Shown: piece by piece, positions 32,575 to 43,697 of the stretch
Layout: each line of letters starts with the position of its first letter
How positions within the stretch are numbered: the first letter of the stretch is position 1
Assembly (NCBI GenBank): GCA_018340375.1
Contig: JAFFJZ010000004.1
Location: 35,314,001 to 35,378,000 of the forward strand
Source: Gonatopus flavifemur
Taxonomy: Eukaryota; Arthropoda; Insecta; Hymenoptera; Dryinidae
Direction: 5' to 3'
DNA: 64,000 nucleotides
Translations under genes and position numbers: made by a program
Notes under the pieces: generated by a model
The model's database searches: none
Told to the model about the DNA's origin: nothing
What the model saw: only the letters and a program-made list of their open reading frames with translations

Positions 32575-32850
32575 TGTTTGAAATCTAAATAAATCAAATT
32601 CTGAGAGATTCAGATAGATTCAAAGGGATTCAGAGAAATCTAGGAGGGTTCAAAGAGGTTTAGACAAATTCGAAGAGAGTTTTGAAATCTGAATAAATGA
32701 AACTCCCAGGGATTCAGAGAGCCTTGGAAAGATTCTGATAAATTCCAAAGAATTTTCACATATCTACCAGAAAAATTCTGAGAGATTCACAGGGGTTCAG
32801 AAAAAGTTTAAGAAATTTAGAATGCATCACTATCCTACAAGTCTATAACT
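32575..32850. repeat. Degenerate GATTCAGAG-type tandem repeat
   Basis: Runs of GATTCAGAGAGATTC / GATTCAAAGGGATTCAG in two related halves beginning TTTGAAATCTAAATAAATC near 32577 and TTTGAAATCTGAATAAATG near 32684. No coding potential. Confidence 0.5.
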
Positions 32851-33383
32851 CTCCGGGTTTCCTGAATTTCCAAGGTTACCCGACACCATACGACAGTACA
32901 CTTAGGATACTTTGATAAGATGACATTGACCTCTCATCAATTCTAAACCTAATGAATACAACTCTTTTAATTGCAGTTGTTTGAATCTCATTTAAACTTC
33001 CGTCTAAAACAGTTTTTCTTCGATAATGCTCTACATTTTCCACATTGTCTTTTTATATATATATATTCGACTCCTCAAAACTTCTGCAGAACCTCGTGGT
33101 GAGTCAATTATATACTATATTTATTGCAAAGTTTAAACCAGATACCTCCAAACAATTCTTAAAATTTCATCATCATCATCATATCGAACACCTCTTCTCC
33201 TTCAGGATATCACTGAACACTGGAAAGGTACCATTTCCTCCATTCATTCATATATATATAATATATATTTCGATGTAAGGATGACAATTCCTCGTTTTTA
33301 TCAACGAGACATTGCTTAAACATGCTGCTCTATGAATGTATAAATGTTGTTAAATAAAAACTGAGATGGTTTGGGTTATCGTT

Positions 33384-36300
33384 TCAACAGTTCTCTTTTC
33401 CAATGATACTGAAGGAATCTTGACTCGGTTGTGTTGCACTTTGAATAACCTCCATCCACCTGTACACGCAAAAAACAAATATAAACACCTTATTCAGAAC
33501 TGGAATCATTCAAGACTTTCAGAGCTATTATTCACCTCCCGAAAGTATAATTACTTTCCGCTCTAAAGAAATATACATGACTCTTGAAGTGTAGTTTGAA
33601 TACAAAATCTTTATTTATCCCGTCTTGTTCCGAAGGTGTGGACACGGTGTATCCTAATAAAGGTAAACAAGCTAACGGGAAATCGTCCTGATGGGATTTG
33701 TAGAAGAATAAACAAAAATTCGTGAACACGACCCAGAGTTTTTGCCAACCATTGCTGTTTTTGAACTTTCTCAGAAGAAACCCACTCAGTTGGTTCTAAA
33801 AATAAATCATCAAATATACTTATTATAGGATTATATATACTTGATAAGAAGAGCAAAAAGGACAGAAATTTGATAATTCACCTCGAAAGCTCGTAGTTGA
33901 TCTATATAACTAATACTCGTGTTCCGGTGCCAGCACACGTGGACTGTCGTATTGCTACGTTGCGAAGCTTTAGCACCACCGCAACTCGATCTATCTACTT
34001 CCAAACTAATGTTATCACTCATTTCGTCTATAGAATCTGAAAATTACGAGTTTCTTCACGCATTACTTTGAACCCGAGCTTCGTTTACGAATAATTAATT
34101 ATCTCGATACTTACTAAAAGATCTTAAATTCGTATATCCTAATTTGGTATCCGTACACTCGGCCTCCGATATTGCTTGTTCCAAATCTCTGATCCATCGT
34201 TTCTTCTCTTCCTCGTTACTGGCCGCCACTGTTATGGATCTGCCAACACACGTCATCAGCATTCATTCGTTCAATCTATTCTGACTTTTTCACTTACTGT
34301 TCTAATCCGTGGATAACGAAAGCGAATTCAGTCCCAGTTTTGTTATCCCCGTGTTGAATCTTGACACCTTTTAACGGTATTTGTCCGTGAACGCGAAAAG
34401 ATTGCATCGATTGTTGTGTACGAGATGTGTATAATAATATGTCCGAAAACTGTAACAAAGGTATCAGATGATTATTTATTTGCAAATAATAATCGTAACA
34501 GGAATATTGATAAATACTTACCAAAAAAAACATTCTCTGTTGAAAACCTTTACGACTATATTTTTGTAAACAGCCTTGTCTGATGAATTTTCGTTCACTG
34601 TGAACCAGATTGTCGAGACCGTTGATATCTCTCTGCATCTCGCACAACTGCACTAGATTTTCCTGCGTGTGATTTCGAAAATTAGTTGAAAAATAAGAAA
34701 TCATAGTGCTACGGATTTCTAAAGACACACTCACAGCTTGTTTCATAACGTTAAGACCTTCGACCAAAGTTTCCCCGAGTCTATCTCGCGCGGCTAAACA
34801 GTCCTCAAAGTCTGTATGATCTTTCGGATAGTGGTCTAATAATCCTGAAATTGAAGAAGTGGTTCGTGCGTTTTGATTTTCAAGATACTCTACGCGCGTT
34901 GAATAACGGTATCATTCACTTACGAGAGATAATATTGTTGTAATGTAACAGTCGTTGCAATGGTTTTAGAAGGAACGAACTTAGCGGTAAGTAACAGTGT
35001 TTTTGTGCCTCGAAGTCGCGGCATAACTGATCGAATCGTCTCGACGTTCTCGTCAGATATTCCAGTTTTTCGAGAACAGGAATTAGGCTCTCGAGATATT
35101 GATCGTAAAGGGGCAAAACGTTCAAAAGAGTGTTGTAAAGAAAATCACCGATATTGTGACGCGCGTTACTCTCCCAACGAGCTAATCGCGCTTCCATTTC
35201 TTGCAGACACGGCCCGTGAGCGTCCGCCAGAAGCTCGATAAGGGACACCGCGTTGTCACCCAATTCGCTTTCTTTCGATGCCTCTTCCCTAAACCACTGT
35301 GAAGGAATACACCAAATCGCACGGTTTCTTAGATGATATTTAATTCTGATGGAAATAAGAACATACCACATTCACAACGTCCAAATCCTTTTTGTACGTT
35401 CTTTCAGTCATTAACAGTTCTTTAGCTATGTAATAAGCTTTGTCGGTCGGCCATCTCTGTGGAACAAAAATAATCAATAGAATTGGTCATTTCATTTATG
35501 TTTTTCAGAAAAATCCACTAAATTACCACATTTCTGATTTTACCCTAGGATGTCGAGCACAAGGGTTGTTTTAAATTCCCAGGTGGAAAATATTATCCGT
35601 GCTTTTCAAATATTTTCTTCAGATAGCAAACGCTCCAAAAATCTGATCACATTGAATTCTTCCAGAATTACTAACTGAGTCCCAAGATACAGTCCTTGAA
35701 GAATCCATGATTTCAGAAGGATTCAATGTGATCTAATTTTCGAAACTTCTGCTATGTGAGTTCCATAGCTATGAAAGAAGAACCAAATGTTGGAGAATGT
35801 TGATCTCTTTCCGTTCATTTCTTTCAATTCAGTAAACTTAGAGAAAAATCATTTCAAATAAAGAAACCAATCCTCCTGATAGTGATAAAAAAAGAATATA
35901 TAAGCTTCTATTAATTTAGTAAAACAAACTAATGTTGGCAACACTGATGGTGTTGGTAGAATTTGATGAGGTTGGTACCGTAAAGGCGGAATAGCCTCAG
36001 TCTGAGTCAAGCGTCCATGGTGTCTGGTCATGGTGACGGGTGCGTGAACAATTTGGTGGTTACACGCGGTAATTTGGGTGCGAATTGGCACGGAATTATA
36101 ATCAAAGCTTTTCCTTCGTCGTGAGAAGTTAGATTCTGATTTGTATTTGTAATTAATAAATCATCTCAGTGATATACTAAAATTGGATACCCTTATATCA
36201 TTAAACCGGTATAAATGCATCCCTAGCCCTCGATATTTGTTCATTTCGGTTATCATCCATTCATATTATCCTTCATAAAGAATAATATCTTACAAATAAA

Positions 36301-39300
36301 TATTCTTTGATTGGAATATATATATATTTTTTTTTATAGTTTCCAACGTAAATTTCCTATTTGGTTTCTCAGATGGGAGATTTTTGTTCTAGATTCCTAG
36401 GAGTTGCAGCTGGATTTTCAAGCTTCCTATGGGAATTTCGGATAAGGATCTGGTTTCCCACTTAGATTTTGGCAATAGGATGGGCTATATACTAGAGGTG
36501 CACGATACCCCACGGTATCGATATTTTTTATAGAAGCTTAGTTGAGTTTATATTGCATCCTATAAAATATCGATAAAAACTTTATAAATATTGTATATAA
36601 AATATTGTGCACTATGTACCGCGATAGTGGGAGTATCAAAGGTTAATTCCTGAAAATTCCAGACCTTTTTGTAAACGTAGTCCGAAGAAATCTCACCGAA
36701 AAAATGTTTATTCAGGCGATACGCTGGGTTAAAGGTTCTTGAAACATTCGAATACTCATACACTTGATCTACGTTTATAAGACGATCTTCGAGGCTTCGG
36801 GTTTCACTATTCGGATTTCAAAGGTTGGAAAATCAGTCAAGTCTGACAAATCATATCTACGTACAATTTACCCATATAACACAAGAAGAATTTCCTTCTA
36901 AGAACGAAAATAGAATTTTTAGAAAACTCTTTCCGAACTGATGAATCCATAACGAGCTTTGAAAAAGTTCAATGTTTGAGACATTAACGAGGTCTCTAAA
37001 AATACAGGAAGAATTGTTTCAGTATTCTCAAAGAATTCGTTAATGTCCTAAACATTGAACTCATTCAGAACTCTTTATGAATTCATTGGTTCGAAAATAG
37101 TTCTTAAAGAATTCTTTGCTTGTTTTTCACAAAGCATTCTTCGTATGTTATATGGGTACCGTAAAACGGGATGAACAGGATCATTTTAAGGTGAATAGGA
37201 TCACGCAGAAAAGATGTTGAACAGATTCATAACTATAATTATGTGATTAATAGGAATGGTAAATGCTCACTATCTAACACTTTTATCCTTTGAAAAATCA
37301 ATCACGAACTTATTCAACATTTTTTCCGTTGCGTGATCCCATTCACCTCAATGATCCTATTCGCCCGGTTTTACGGTACGAACTTCATAGCACTGGAAAC
37401 CGTCCGGAGGAAGATTTACTGCACTTTGGCCAAAACACTTCATTTTTCCACAAAGAAATTGTACAAAAAATGATACGTTTTGGTCGGAATGAGGTAAATT
37501 TTTCGAAGGACGATCAAAGCCGAAAAACCAGTCACAATCTGACCAAAAGTATCCTCGAATATTTCATCCAAGCTGTATTTCATAGTATGGAAGACCAGTC
37601 AATAGTGTACAAAATATTTTTCGATAGATCTCACTCAGATTTCACATGCCGAAAAACCAGTCACAATCCGACAGAAAGCATCTTTGAATATTTCATCCAA
37701 GCTGTATTTTGCAGTGTGGAACCCCGATCAATAGCGGACAAAATATTTTTTGATTGATTTCACTCGGATTTCATAGGTCGGAAAACTAGTCACTATCCAA
37801 CGGAAAAAACCCTCGGGTATTTCATGCAGTTTCTATCTGATTTACACAGCGTGTAAAACCGGAGAAAAGCTGTTACGAAATATTTTGTCAGCATTGTTAA
37901 AAATTTAACGGGACAAAAACCGACCAAGAACCTGATAAAACCTGATGAAAAATTTGTCTATCTGGATTTGCCGGACATATCAAGCAAGTGCCGAACCCAT
38001 CAGAGGCCACTGAAATATATTTACTCAACTGTCGGACATTTCGAATAGGGTAGGACTCCCTTGCAATGAACATGATCGGGATATTCACGTACTTGATATT
38101 TCCGTAAAAGCTCACAAGATATCATAGTATTCTATTCTCCCTAACCATAAACAATATCATAAGCATGATACTGGTTGTACCCGCACAGATAAATGCTGTG
38201 CATCACAGAACTACATCAGAATGAATCGCGATTAATATGATAGGTTATCATAGGAAAACTGTTTCCGATATATCGCAAACATTGTCAAAGGAGTCCCTTG
38301 CGACGAACATAATTGGAATACTACTGTGGGCAAAAAGTGAGGTGAATTTGTTTGTAAAATGAAAAATCTTCATTTATTCTTCTACATCAATTTCATCCCC
38401 TTCAAAGTAATCCCCTCTCGATAAAATACACTTACGCCAACGTTTTTTCCAATCATCGAAACATGCTAAATAGTCCCTTTCCGGTATAGCCATCAGCGCC
38501 TTCTTCGATTCAGCTTTTATCTCCTCAATCGACTCAAAACGCTTCCCCCGGAGTGGTCTCTTGAGTTTTGGGAATAGCCAGAAGTCACACGGAGTCAAAT
38601 CAGGCGAATACGGTGGTTGCGGAACGATATGCGTCGAATTTTTGGCGAAATGGTCACGAAGAACGAGTGCAGTATGAGACGGTGCATTATCGTGATGCAA
38701 AAACCAAGAGTTGTTGGCCCATAATTCTGGTCTTAATATCCTTCTGATATTCCGATCATATCAGTAAGGTCTCTAACAGTCAACCGACGATTTTTTAGCA
38801 CTAATTCCTTCACTTCATCGACGTGTTGGTCATCTGTTGACGTCGATGATCGTCCGGAGCGCTCCAAGTCATCAACACGTTCTCGACCCTCTTTGAACTC
38901 TTTGTACCACTTATAAACATTTTTCTGCGACATGGTAGAATCACCAAAGGCCTTCCGCAACATCCTCAAAGTTTCCGCAGCCGAAATTTCATTCCGCAAA
39001 CAAAATTTGATTGCACTTCTCTGCTCAATTAAATCAGACATTGTAAAAATCGAAAAATGCACTCTTGGTCGTTTGGTGAACACAAGCGTAAATGTATTAC
39101 TGATAATGACATTGACATGAAATTTGGCACAGATGTCATTAACAGTCCTGCCAACTTAAGAAAAAAAGAACTAGCCTGAAATGTCAAGCCCGCGAAGTTT
39201 AAATTAAAAGTTCACCTCACTTTTTGCCCACAGTAGTAACCACCTATTTGATATTCCTGTAGAAGCTCATATGATATGATAGGATTTTATTCTCCCTAAC

Positions 39301-40907
39301 CTTATACGATATCATAGGCATGATATTGGTTGTTTCAACGCAGAGCAATGTTTGGGCATCACAGAACTACATAAGAATGCATTGCGATTAATATGATGTG
39401 TCATCGTAGGAGAAATATTCCCCTTATATCGCAAACATCGTCATAGAACTTACTTACGTGATAGTATATGATAAACAATCACAATCGATTTTTGGTTATG
39501 CATTATCTGATCCATCATGATAGGATTCAATGCTCCTTTTTCCACATAGAATTTGGATTGAATACAATTTACTACGCATAACATCATTTCGTATAGACTG
39601 GTATGAACTCCGTTGGTGTTTGATGTCATGTAATTTCCAAACTTAGCTATCCTGTTTTTCGCGTCAGAACATATTGCATTTACTCAAGTATTTGTAATAT
39701 TCAATCTTCCTTCAACTTGCCTAATTTATACGATATCATAAATTCGACTCATTGTAAATCTCAAACATTCGTAATGAGGAGGATACATGGTTGAATATTA
39801 TAAACATCCTACCATGTACGTTCCCGTGTATCATAGAACTCATAGAATATCATAGGATGAATAACTGAGATCAATCATTCCCTATCATATCCTATGAGAC
39901 ACTTTAACAAGGGTGGTTTTCGAGATATCCTAACCTAAAAATACGAAAATAGCGATTTTGGCTTATATTTGAGCTTATGTAGCATCGAACTCCTTCCGTT
40001 ACTCAAGAACTATGAACAGCATTCCAAAGTATGAGCTTTGCCCTTCCAAATGCCGTTGAGTTTGCTCAAATATCTTTTGTATTCGCTGAGATATGGCATT
40101 TTGGGATTTCCATGTTTGTGAATTCATCCAATGCATGAATGTTGAAAATTTGCAGATTTAGGATGAATTCACAAACCTGGAAATCCCAAAATGCCATATC
40201 TCAGCGAATACAAAAGGTATTTGAGCAAACTCAACGGCATTTGGAAGGGCAAAGCTCATACTTTGGAATACTGTTGATAGTTTTTGAGTGACAGAAGAAG
40301 TTGGATGCTACATAAGCTCAAATTTAGGCCAAAATCGCTATTTTTTGTATTTTTAGGTTAAGATATCTCGAAAACCAGAGCTAATCGAAAGATCTGAACT
40401 TTGGATTCGGATTCAGCGGACCAGAAACCTTCGGAAAAGTAACATCCGGTTTCCGAACCAATGGGGCACCCCAATTTTGTAGCCCAGTATCATTTACAAA
40501 TACATATTATAACTCAGGACATAAACTTGTATGAGTTCCAATATATTCTTCCTATCCTGATCATAGTGCTTTTATAAAACATTATGATCGATAAATCTTG
40601 AGCAGAACATTTTTTTTGCACTGTGAGGGTGAAGCAAATGTCTGGATAACTTGGGAGTTTCCAGAATTACTCAACACCCTGTACCCAAATATACTCACTT
40701 TCATCTTTTTCACGTCAACCTCCTGTTCCACGGGACCGTTCTTTTGTTCTTTGGCTGGACTCAAATTCGAAGAATTCACAACTCCGCTAATCTCGACGAT
40801 GCAGTTCCTACCTCTCTCAGGCGATTTTGCATCCTTCATGAATACGCTGTTATTATTTTCCTGCTGTGGAGGCTTCGAGGACGGCTTTGATTTGTCTCTT
40901 TCCACAT
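33384..40907 (-). CDS. Cdep: FARP/Cdep-type Rho guanine-nucleotide exchange factor, 3' part
   Basis: Minus-strand exons: 40907-40699, 35456-35367, 35296-34924, 34844-34735, 34662-34522, 34449-34298, 34239-34115, 34036-33882, 33795-33536 and 33459-33384. All are GT-AG with matching phases. From 35456 they give 493 residues to a TGA at 33386-33384. Order: Ser/Pro/Lys-rich linker (exon 40907), DH domain (AYYIAKELLMTERTYKKDL ... FLLKPLQRLLHYNNIISR), PH1 (FIRQGCLQKYSRKGFQQRMF, FSDILLYTSR), a short linker, PH2 (NQLSGFLLRKFKNSNGWQKL, FVFKLHFKSHVYFFRAE) and a short tail. DH-PH-PH in this order is the C-terminal half of FERM-RhoGEF-PH proteins (vertebrate FARP1/2, fly Cdep), which activate Rho-family GTPases at membranes and shape neurites. 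FERM exons are not in the window; the gene starts beyond the last exon seen. The 5.2-kb intron holds transposons and a possible alternative exon. Confidence 0.92.
35545..35760. repeat. Decayed hairpin repeat in the intron
   Basis: CCCTAGGATGTCGAGCACAAGG followed by AGATAGCAAACGCTCCAAAAA; parallels 29755-29900 in word order. Ends uncertain. Confidence 0.3.
35930..36135 (-). CDS. Candidate alternative exon of the FARP/Cdep gene
   Basis: An open stretch inside the 5.2-kb intron, minus strand, bounded by an acceptor (TACAAATCAG) and a weak donor (TTA|GTTTGT). Read in the only well-open frame it gives ESNFSRRRKSFDYNSVPIR and a His/Pro-rich segment to about PTPSVLPTL. It is 206 bp and runs from phase 1 to phase 0, exactly like the 209-bp exon 40907-40699, so the two could replace each other but not be joined in series. 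The basic RRRKSF word looks like a kinase site. No homology recognised; could be a chance frame. Confidence 0.35.
36503..36612. repeat. Hairpin with GTGCAC ends
   Basis: GGTGCACGATA near 36503 and TATTGTGCAC near 36603-36612 are inverted, with ATCGATATTTTTTATAG pairing to CTATAAAATATCGAT inside. Loop of AT-rich DNA. Confidence 0.4.
36605..36740. repeat. Partial copy of the CCCTTAACGGGATACCA foldback family
   Basis: CACTATGTACCGCGATAG, ATTCCTGAAAATTCCAGAC, AATGTTTATTC and GATACGCTGG follow the order seen in one arm of 28531-28867. Confidence 0.4.
36871..37156. mobile_element. 286-bp MITE, CCCATATAACA termini
   Basis: Starts CCCATATAACACAAGAA and ends TTCGTATGTTATATGGG, with TA at 36869-36870 and 37157-37158. 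Long arms (~130 bp) pair through TTCAATGTTTGAGACATTAA against TTAATGTCCTAAACATTGAA. Directly abuts the next element. Confidence 0.65.
37159..37376. mobile_element. 218-bp MITE, CCGTAAAACGGG termini
   Basis: TIRs of about 46 bp: CCGTAAAACGGGATGAACAG at the left, and CCGGTTTTACGG at the right end. TA at 37157-37158 and 37377-37378. The inner part of the TIRs carries GGATCATTTTAAGGTGAAT and its complement. Tc1/mariner-type target site. Confidence 0.75.
37390..37830. repeat. ~129-bp tandem repeat, about 2.5 units
   Basis: Units begin CCGAAAAACCAGTCACAATC at about 37520 and 37649, with a decayed third at 37778. Each includes TATTTCATCCAAGCTGTATTT and ACAAAATATTTTT. The open frame across 37290-37757 is a by-product of the repeat period. 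Confidence 0.65.
37895..38040. repeat. GTCCGACA/CCGACCAAG repeat
   Basis: GGGACAAAAACCGACCAAG ... TGTCGGACATTT is similar in words to the inner part of the MITE at 18382-18864; probably a decayed relative. Confidence 0.3.
38321..39236 (-). mobile_element. Internally deleted mariner element
   Basis: 916 bp bounded by identical 26-bp terminal inverted repeats starting CTACTGTGGGCAAAAAGTGA, with TA duplications at 38319-38320 and 39237-39238. About 0.35-0.4 kb shorter than an autonomous mariner. Inserted in the second unit of a tandem repeat in an intron of the FARP/Cdep gene, same strand as the host gene. Confidence 0.9.
38374..39041 (-). pseudogene. Mariner transposase, centre deleted
   Basis: The N-terminal part (39041-about 38745) has the helix-turn-helix DNA-binding region: MSDLIEQRSAIKFCLRNEIS, KNVYKWYKEFKEG, LTVRDLTDMIGISEG. 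The C-terminal part (about 38744-38374) begins LRPELWANNSWFLHHDNAPS and contains the second and third catalytic Asp in HHDNAPSH and PCDFWLF, 34 residues apart (DD34D). The first catalytic Asp and its surroundings are gone and the halves join out of frame near 38745. The type often appears in annotations as GVQW3-like or SETMAR-like. Cannot make active transposase; its TIRs could still be mobilised in trans. Confidence 0.88.
39915..40376. repeat. Near-perfect 215-bp-arm palindrome in the intron
   Basis: Arms 39915-40129 and 40161-40376 with a 31-bp loop. Outer ends GGTTTTCGAGATATC / GATATCTCGAAAACC; inner ends pair TTGTGAATTCATCC with GGATGAATTCACAAA. Only a scattering of mismatches. Lies within the FARP/Cdep primary transcript, so it would form a long RNA hairpin. 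Confidence 0.8.
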
Positions 40908-41583
40908 CTGTAAGAACAAATCTATCAGTCGACGAGTCGAGAATCGAAGTAAATCAAAGGGGAAGTTTTGAATCGGTATATTTTCTGTGGGGGAAAAATA
41001 ATTCAAGAAACATTTTCATGAGAATCAATTAAGAAGAAACGTAGCGAGAGCGAAGAGAATGACATTCTTCTATAAAATAAAGATCTAATAAATTCTGCCA
41101 TGCTTGAATGGTACGTGTACAACTGTGTATATTTGATGTGTACATACAATAAATCTCAAGTGTCGTTGAGGACCTTATGGTATTTAGATTCATGGTGAAA
41201 ATAAGGAAAACACATGCAGCTCAACACATGCGCCTGCTCAACATATTATTCGTGAACTAAACTACATGCGATATAATCGTATTCCCTGAGTTCCACAAAA
41301 ATGAAATCTTGAAAAACCTTACTGCATTTGATCAACAGTCTCTATGTACGAATCAAAACAATGAATTTCTTCTATCTTGGGAATTTTATTATGACATTGA
41401 CCAACGCTCCGTCGGTGCACAACTATCGGACTAACTCTGGACCAATGATTTTGCCCCCTAAGGGTAAATTTGAAATTCATTTTTTTGATCTGCCAAATAA
41501 ACGTCGATGCCCCTTGGTGTGGTGATTAGGAGGATACCTAGCATGCCAATGATAGTAATAACATATATCAAATTGAGAAAACA
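40908..41583. other. Intron or upstream sequence, nothing recognised
   Basis: AT-rich; no exon with convincing similarity. An upstream exon of the FARP/Cdep gene ending in phase 1 must lie at higher coordinates but was not identified. Confidence 0.35.
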
Positions 41584-41846
41584 CACTGGGAAAAAATTGG
41601 AAAGACCAGCTTCCCAAAATTGCCGTGAATAGTGCTCCCAACATACTAGCGCATCTGTTCTTCCACTTTAGGTAGTCAGATCTCCCAAGATGAAAGAACA
41701 GCAACTTCAGCTAACTTCAGCTGATGAGATATTTTCTCATCTTGGGGGATCTGACCACCCAAAGTGGAAGAACAGATACACCAATACGTTGGGAGCACTA
41801 TTCACGGCAATTTTGGGAAGCTGGTCTTCCCAATTTTTTTCCAGTG
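41584..41846. mobile_element. Foldback MITE, CACTGGGAAAAAATTGG termini
   Basis: Starts CACTGGGAAAAAATTGG and ends CCAATTTTTTTCCAGTG. The arms (~110 bp) pair through GGAGCACTATTCACGGCAAT and GTGGAAGAACAGAT. The loop has a short CAACTTCAGCTAACTTCAGC duplication. Flanked by CA on both sides. Confidence 0.7.
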
Positions 41847-42663
41847 CAAATGTATTCGATTTGAACATTCAAACTTGAACACGCTATGAGGAATTCACTT
41901 GGAGTGAGTCACAATAAAATAACTGTAGAAGTCATTCCAAATACTGCAGATGGTGTGCCTTGGTACAACGAAACATATAAGAAATTACGTTGAAAAGGGA
42001 TAGTTACTCACGCATGGCTTTTTTTTTCTGATCCGGTTGAAATCCAAGAGAATGCGATAATAGAGGAAATCAAAGAAAAATGGAAGAACAAAATAGAAAT
42101 CGAAGAGACGAGGAAGAGAGGAGAATCACAAGAGGTCATTGAAAGATGACTTGGTATATAATTTATTTTGTTTTTATAATAATAATAATAATAATAATAA
42201 TCAAATATCAATAGTTGATATTACATTGGATTTCCTACTTCGAATATCTCATTTTTCGACCATCACCGCCATTTGCGTCTTTACGGTTTCCCCTTGTCGT
42301 TATTCATTAATTGGGAAACTGCCCAGCAAACCGGAGGCTAAATACATCTAACTATAGAATTAACAAGTACGCTATAACGATAAACGATTTTCATGGAACG
42401 ATTATAATAATAGTTGCAATTATGGAATGTATATGTATAATGTCGATGAAACATTATTCTTTTTCATGCGTTTATTTTTTTTCGATTGAACGATATTACC
42501 ATTATCGTCGTTAGATCCCTGTTTTTGCGAAAAATTCATACAATTTAATCTGAAATTCTCAATATGTATGATGTGGTTGTTTGAGAAGGGATGTATATGT
42601 ACTTTCGAGTTACATCAGAATCTTTTGAGAGAGTATTGTTAAAAAACAGAACCCCAATAAGCT
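41847..42663. other. No gene recognised; (AAT)n tract
   Basis: Contains a TAA/AAT microsatellite at about 42178-42200. Open frames here are short and tract-driven. Confidence 0.35.
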
Positions 42664-42748
42664 CATATAGCACAAGAATTCTAATACAATTCTTCATGAA
42701 TATACTGTATTCGTCGTGAGCTCTTTGAGAACTCTTGTGCTATCTGGG
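42664..42748. repeat. TAGCACAAG-family hairpin MITE
   Basis: ATATAGCACAAGAATTCT pairs with AGAACTCTTGTGCTATCT about 85 bp away. Same family as 15683-15758. Confidence 0.5.
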
Positions 42749-42953
42749 AGAATATCGAGGGATTACACTAATGTTAATGCTGTTTAATATTTTATCAAAG
42801 TTTTTGCACGTTCATCAGTTGCGAAACCAAAAAAAAACCTACCCCTGCCACAGAAAAATATTGTAGATATCCAATGATTTCAAATGGCAGAACAAGAACT
42901 GTATTCTCAAATTCTCAAAGAACTGTCTTCTTAAAAGGCTTTATTCTTAAATA

Positions 42954-43144
42954 CACGGAGAGAAATAATGTAGTAAAATAGTATTATTCGGGTAAATGTC
43001 GTCATAAGTACTTGACGGTCTTGAAAGCTTTCTCACAGAATGTGAAAAAAATTATTGGAGTTGTGATATTTCATTCCACATTTGAAGAACACTTCTCAAA
43101 AGATGAGACTTAATAGTATTTTCATTGGATTATTTTTCTCCGTG
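42954..43144. mobile_element. 191-bp MITE, CACGGAGAGAAA termini, nested
   Basis: Starts CACGGAGAGAAATAAT and ends ATTATTTTTCTCCGTG, flanked by TA at 42952-42953 and 43145-43146. It splits the left arm of the foldback element. Termini resemble those at 18382-18864, 48368-48460 and 54365-54679. Confidence 0.7.
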
Positions 43145-43608
43145 TATCTTCATACTCAAATATCTGTACTTTCCAAAAACTGTTTCCTTAAGTAACTGTA
43201 TTGTGAAAGAACTGTTTTCCTAAAGAAATGTATCCTTGAATATCTGTATTTTCCAAGAGTGTATTCTCAATACCTATATACAGGCGAATGACTATTGAGA
43301 AAGTGTTGTTGATGAAAAGAGAATCGATAGTACAGACGACTTATTGCAACAATAATTACATAGTCAATGGCAACACTTAACAACTTCTCAATAGTCATTT
43401 GCCTGAATTTAAGTATTAAAAATAAAGTTCTCCGAGAATACAGACATTCAAGAATGAAGTTCTTTGAAAAGACAGTTCTTTGAGAATACAGATATTGAAG
43501 AATAGAGATATATTTAAGGAAAAAGTTCTTTAAGAGGATAGTTCTTCAAGAATGCAGTTCATTACGCAGACAATTGTTAGAGAATACAGTTTTTTAAGGA
43601 CACAGTTC

Positions 43609-43697
43609 CCCAGACAGCACGAGAGTTTTAAAAGAGTTCCTAATGAATATGATACATCCATATAGACCTCTTTTAGAACTCTTGTGCTACCTGAGTG
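43609..43697. mobile_element. TAGCACAAG-family MITE, nested
   Basis: CCAGACAGCACGAGAGTTTT pairs with AGAACTCTTGTGCTACCTG, with TTTAAAAGAG / CTCTTTTAGA inside. It interrupts the 16-bp units of the right arm. Confidence 0.55.

Larger units (their letters stand above)
38050..39440. repeat. Two tandem ~240-bp units, the second split by a mariner
   Basis: Unit 1 about 38052-38288. Unit 2 begins at about 38289 (AGGAGTCCCTTGCGACGAAC), is interrupted at 38319-38320 by a mariner and resumes at 39239 to about 39440. Shared words: GATATTCCTGTAGAAGCTCA, ATCATAGGCATGATATTGGTTG, GCATCACAGAACTACAT. Confidence 0.7.

Noticed and set aside
34960..35241. 93-codon plus-strand frame opposite the DH-domain exon
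   Set aside because: Antisense shadow of the 373-bp exon, which fits splice sites, phase and family.
37290..37757. 155-codon frame with internally repeated peptide
   Set aside because: The repeat period (~129 bp = 43 codons) keeps the frame open by chance; the third unit breaks it.
42008..42035. Possible 16-bp micro-exon (AAAAAAAAAGCCATGC, acceptor CAG, donor GTGAGT) of the FARP/Cdep gene
   Set aside because: Splice sites fit but length and sequence carry no information, and phase to the next exon could not be tested.
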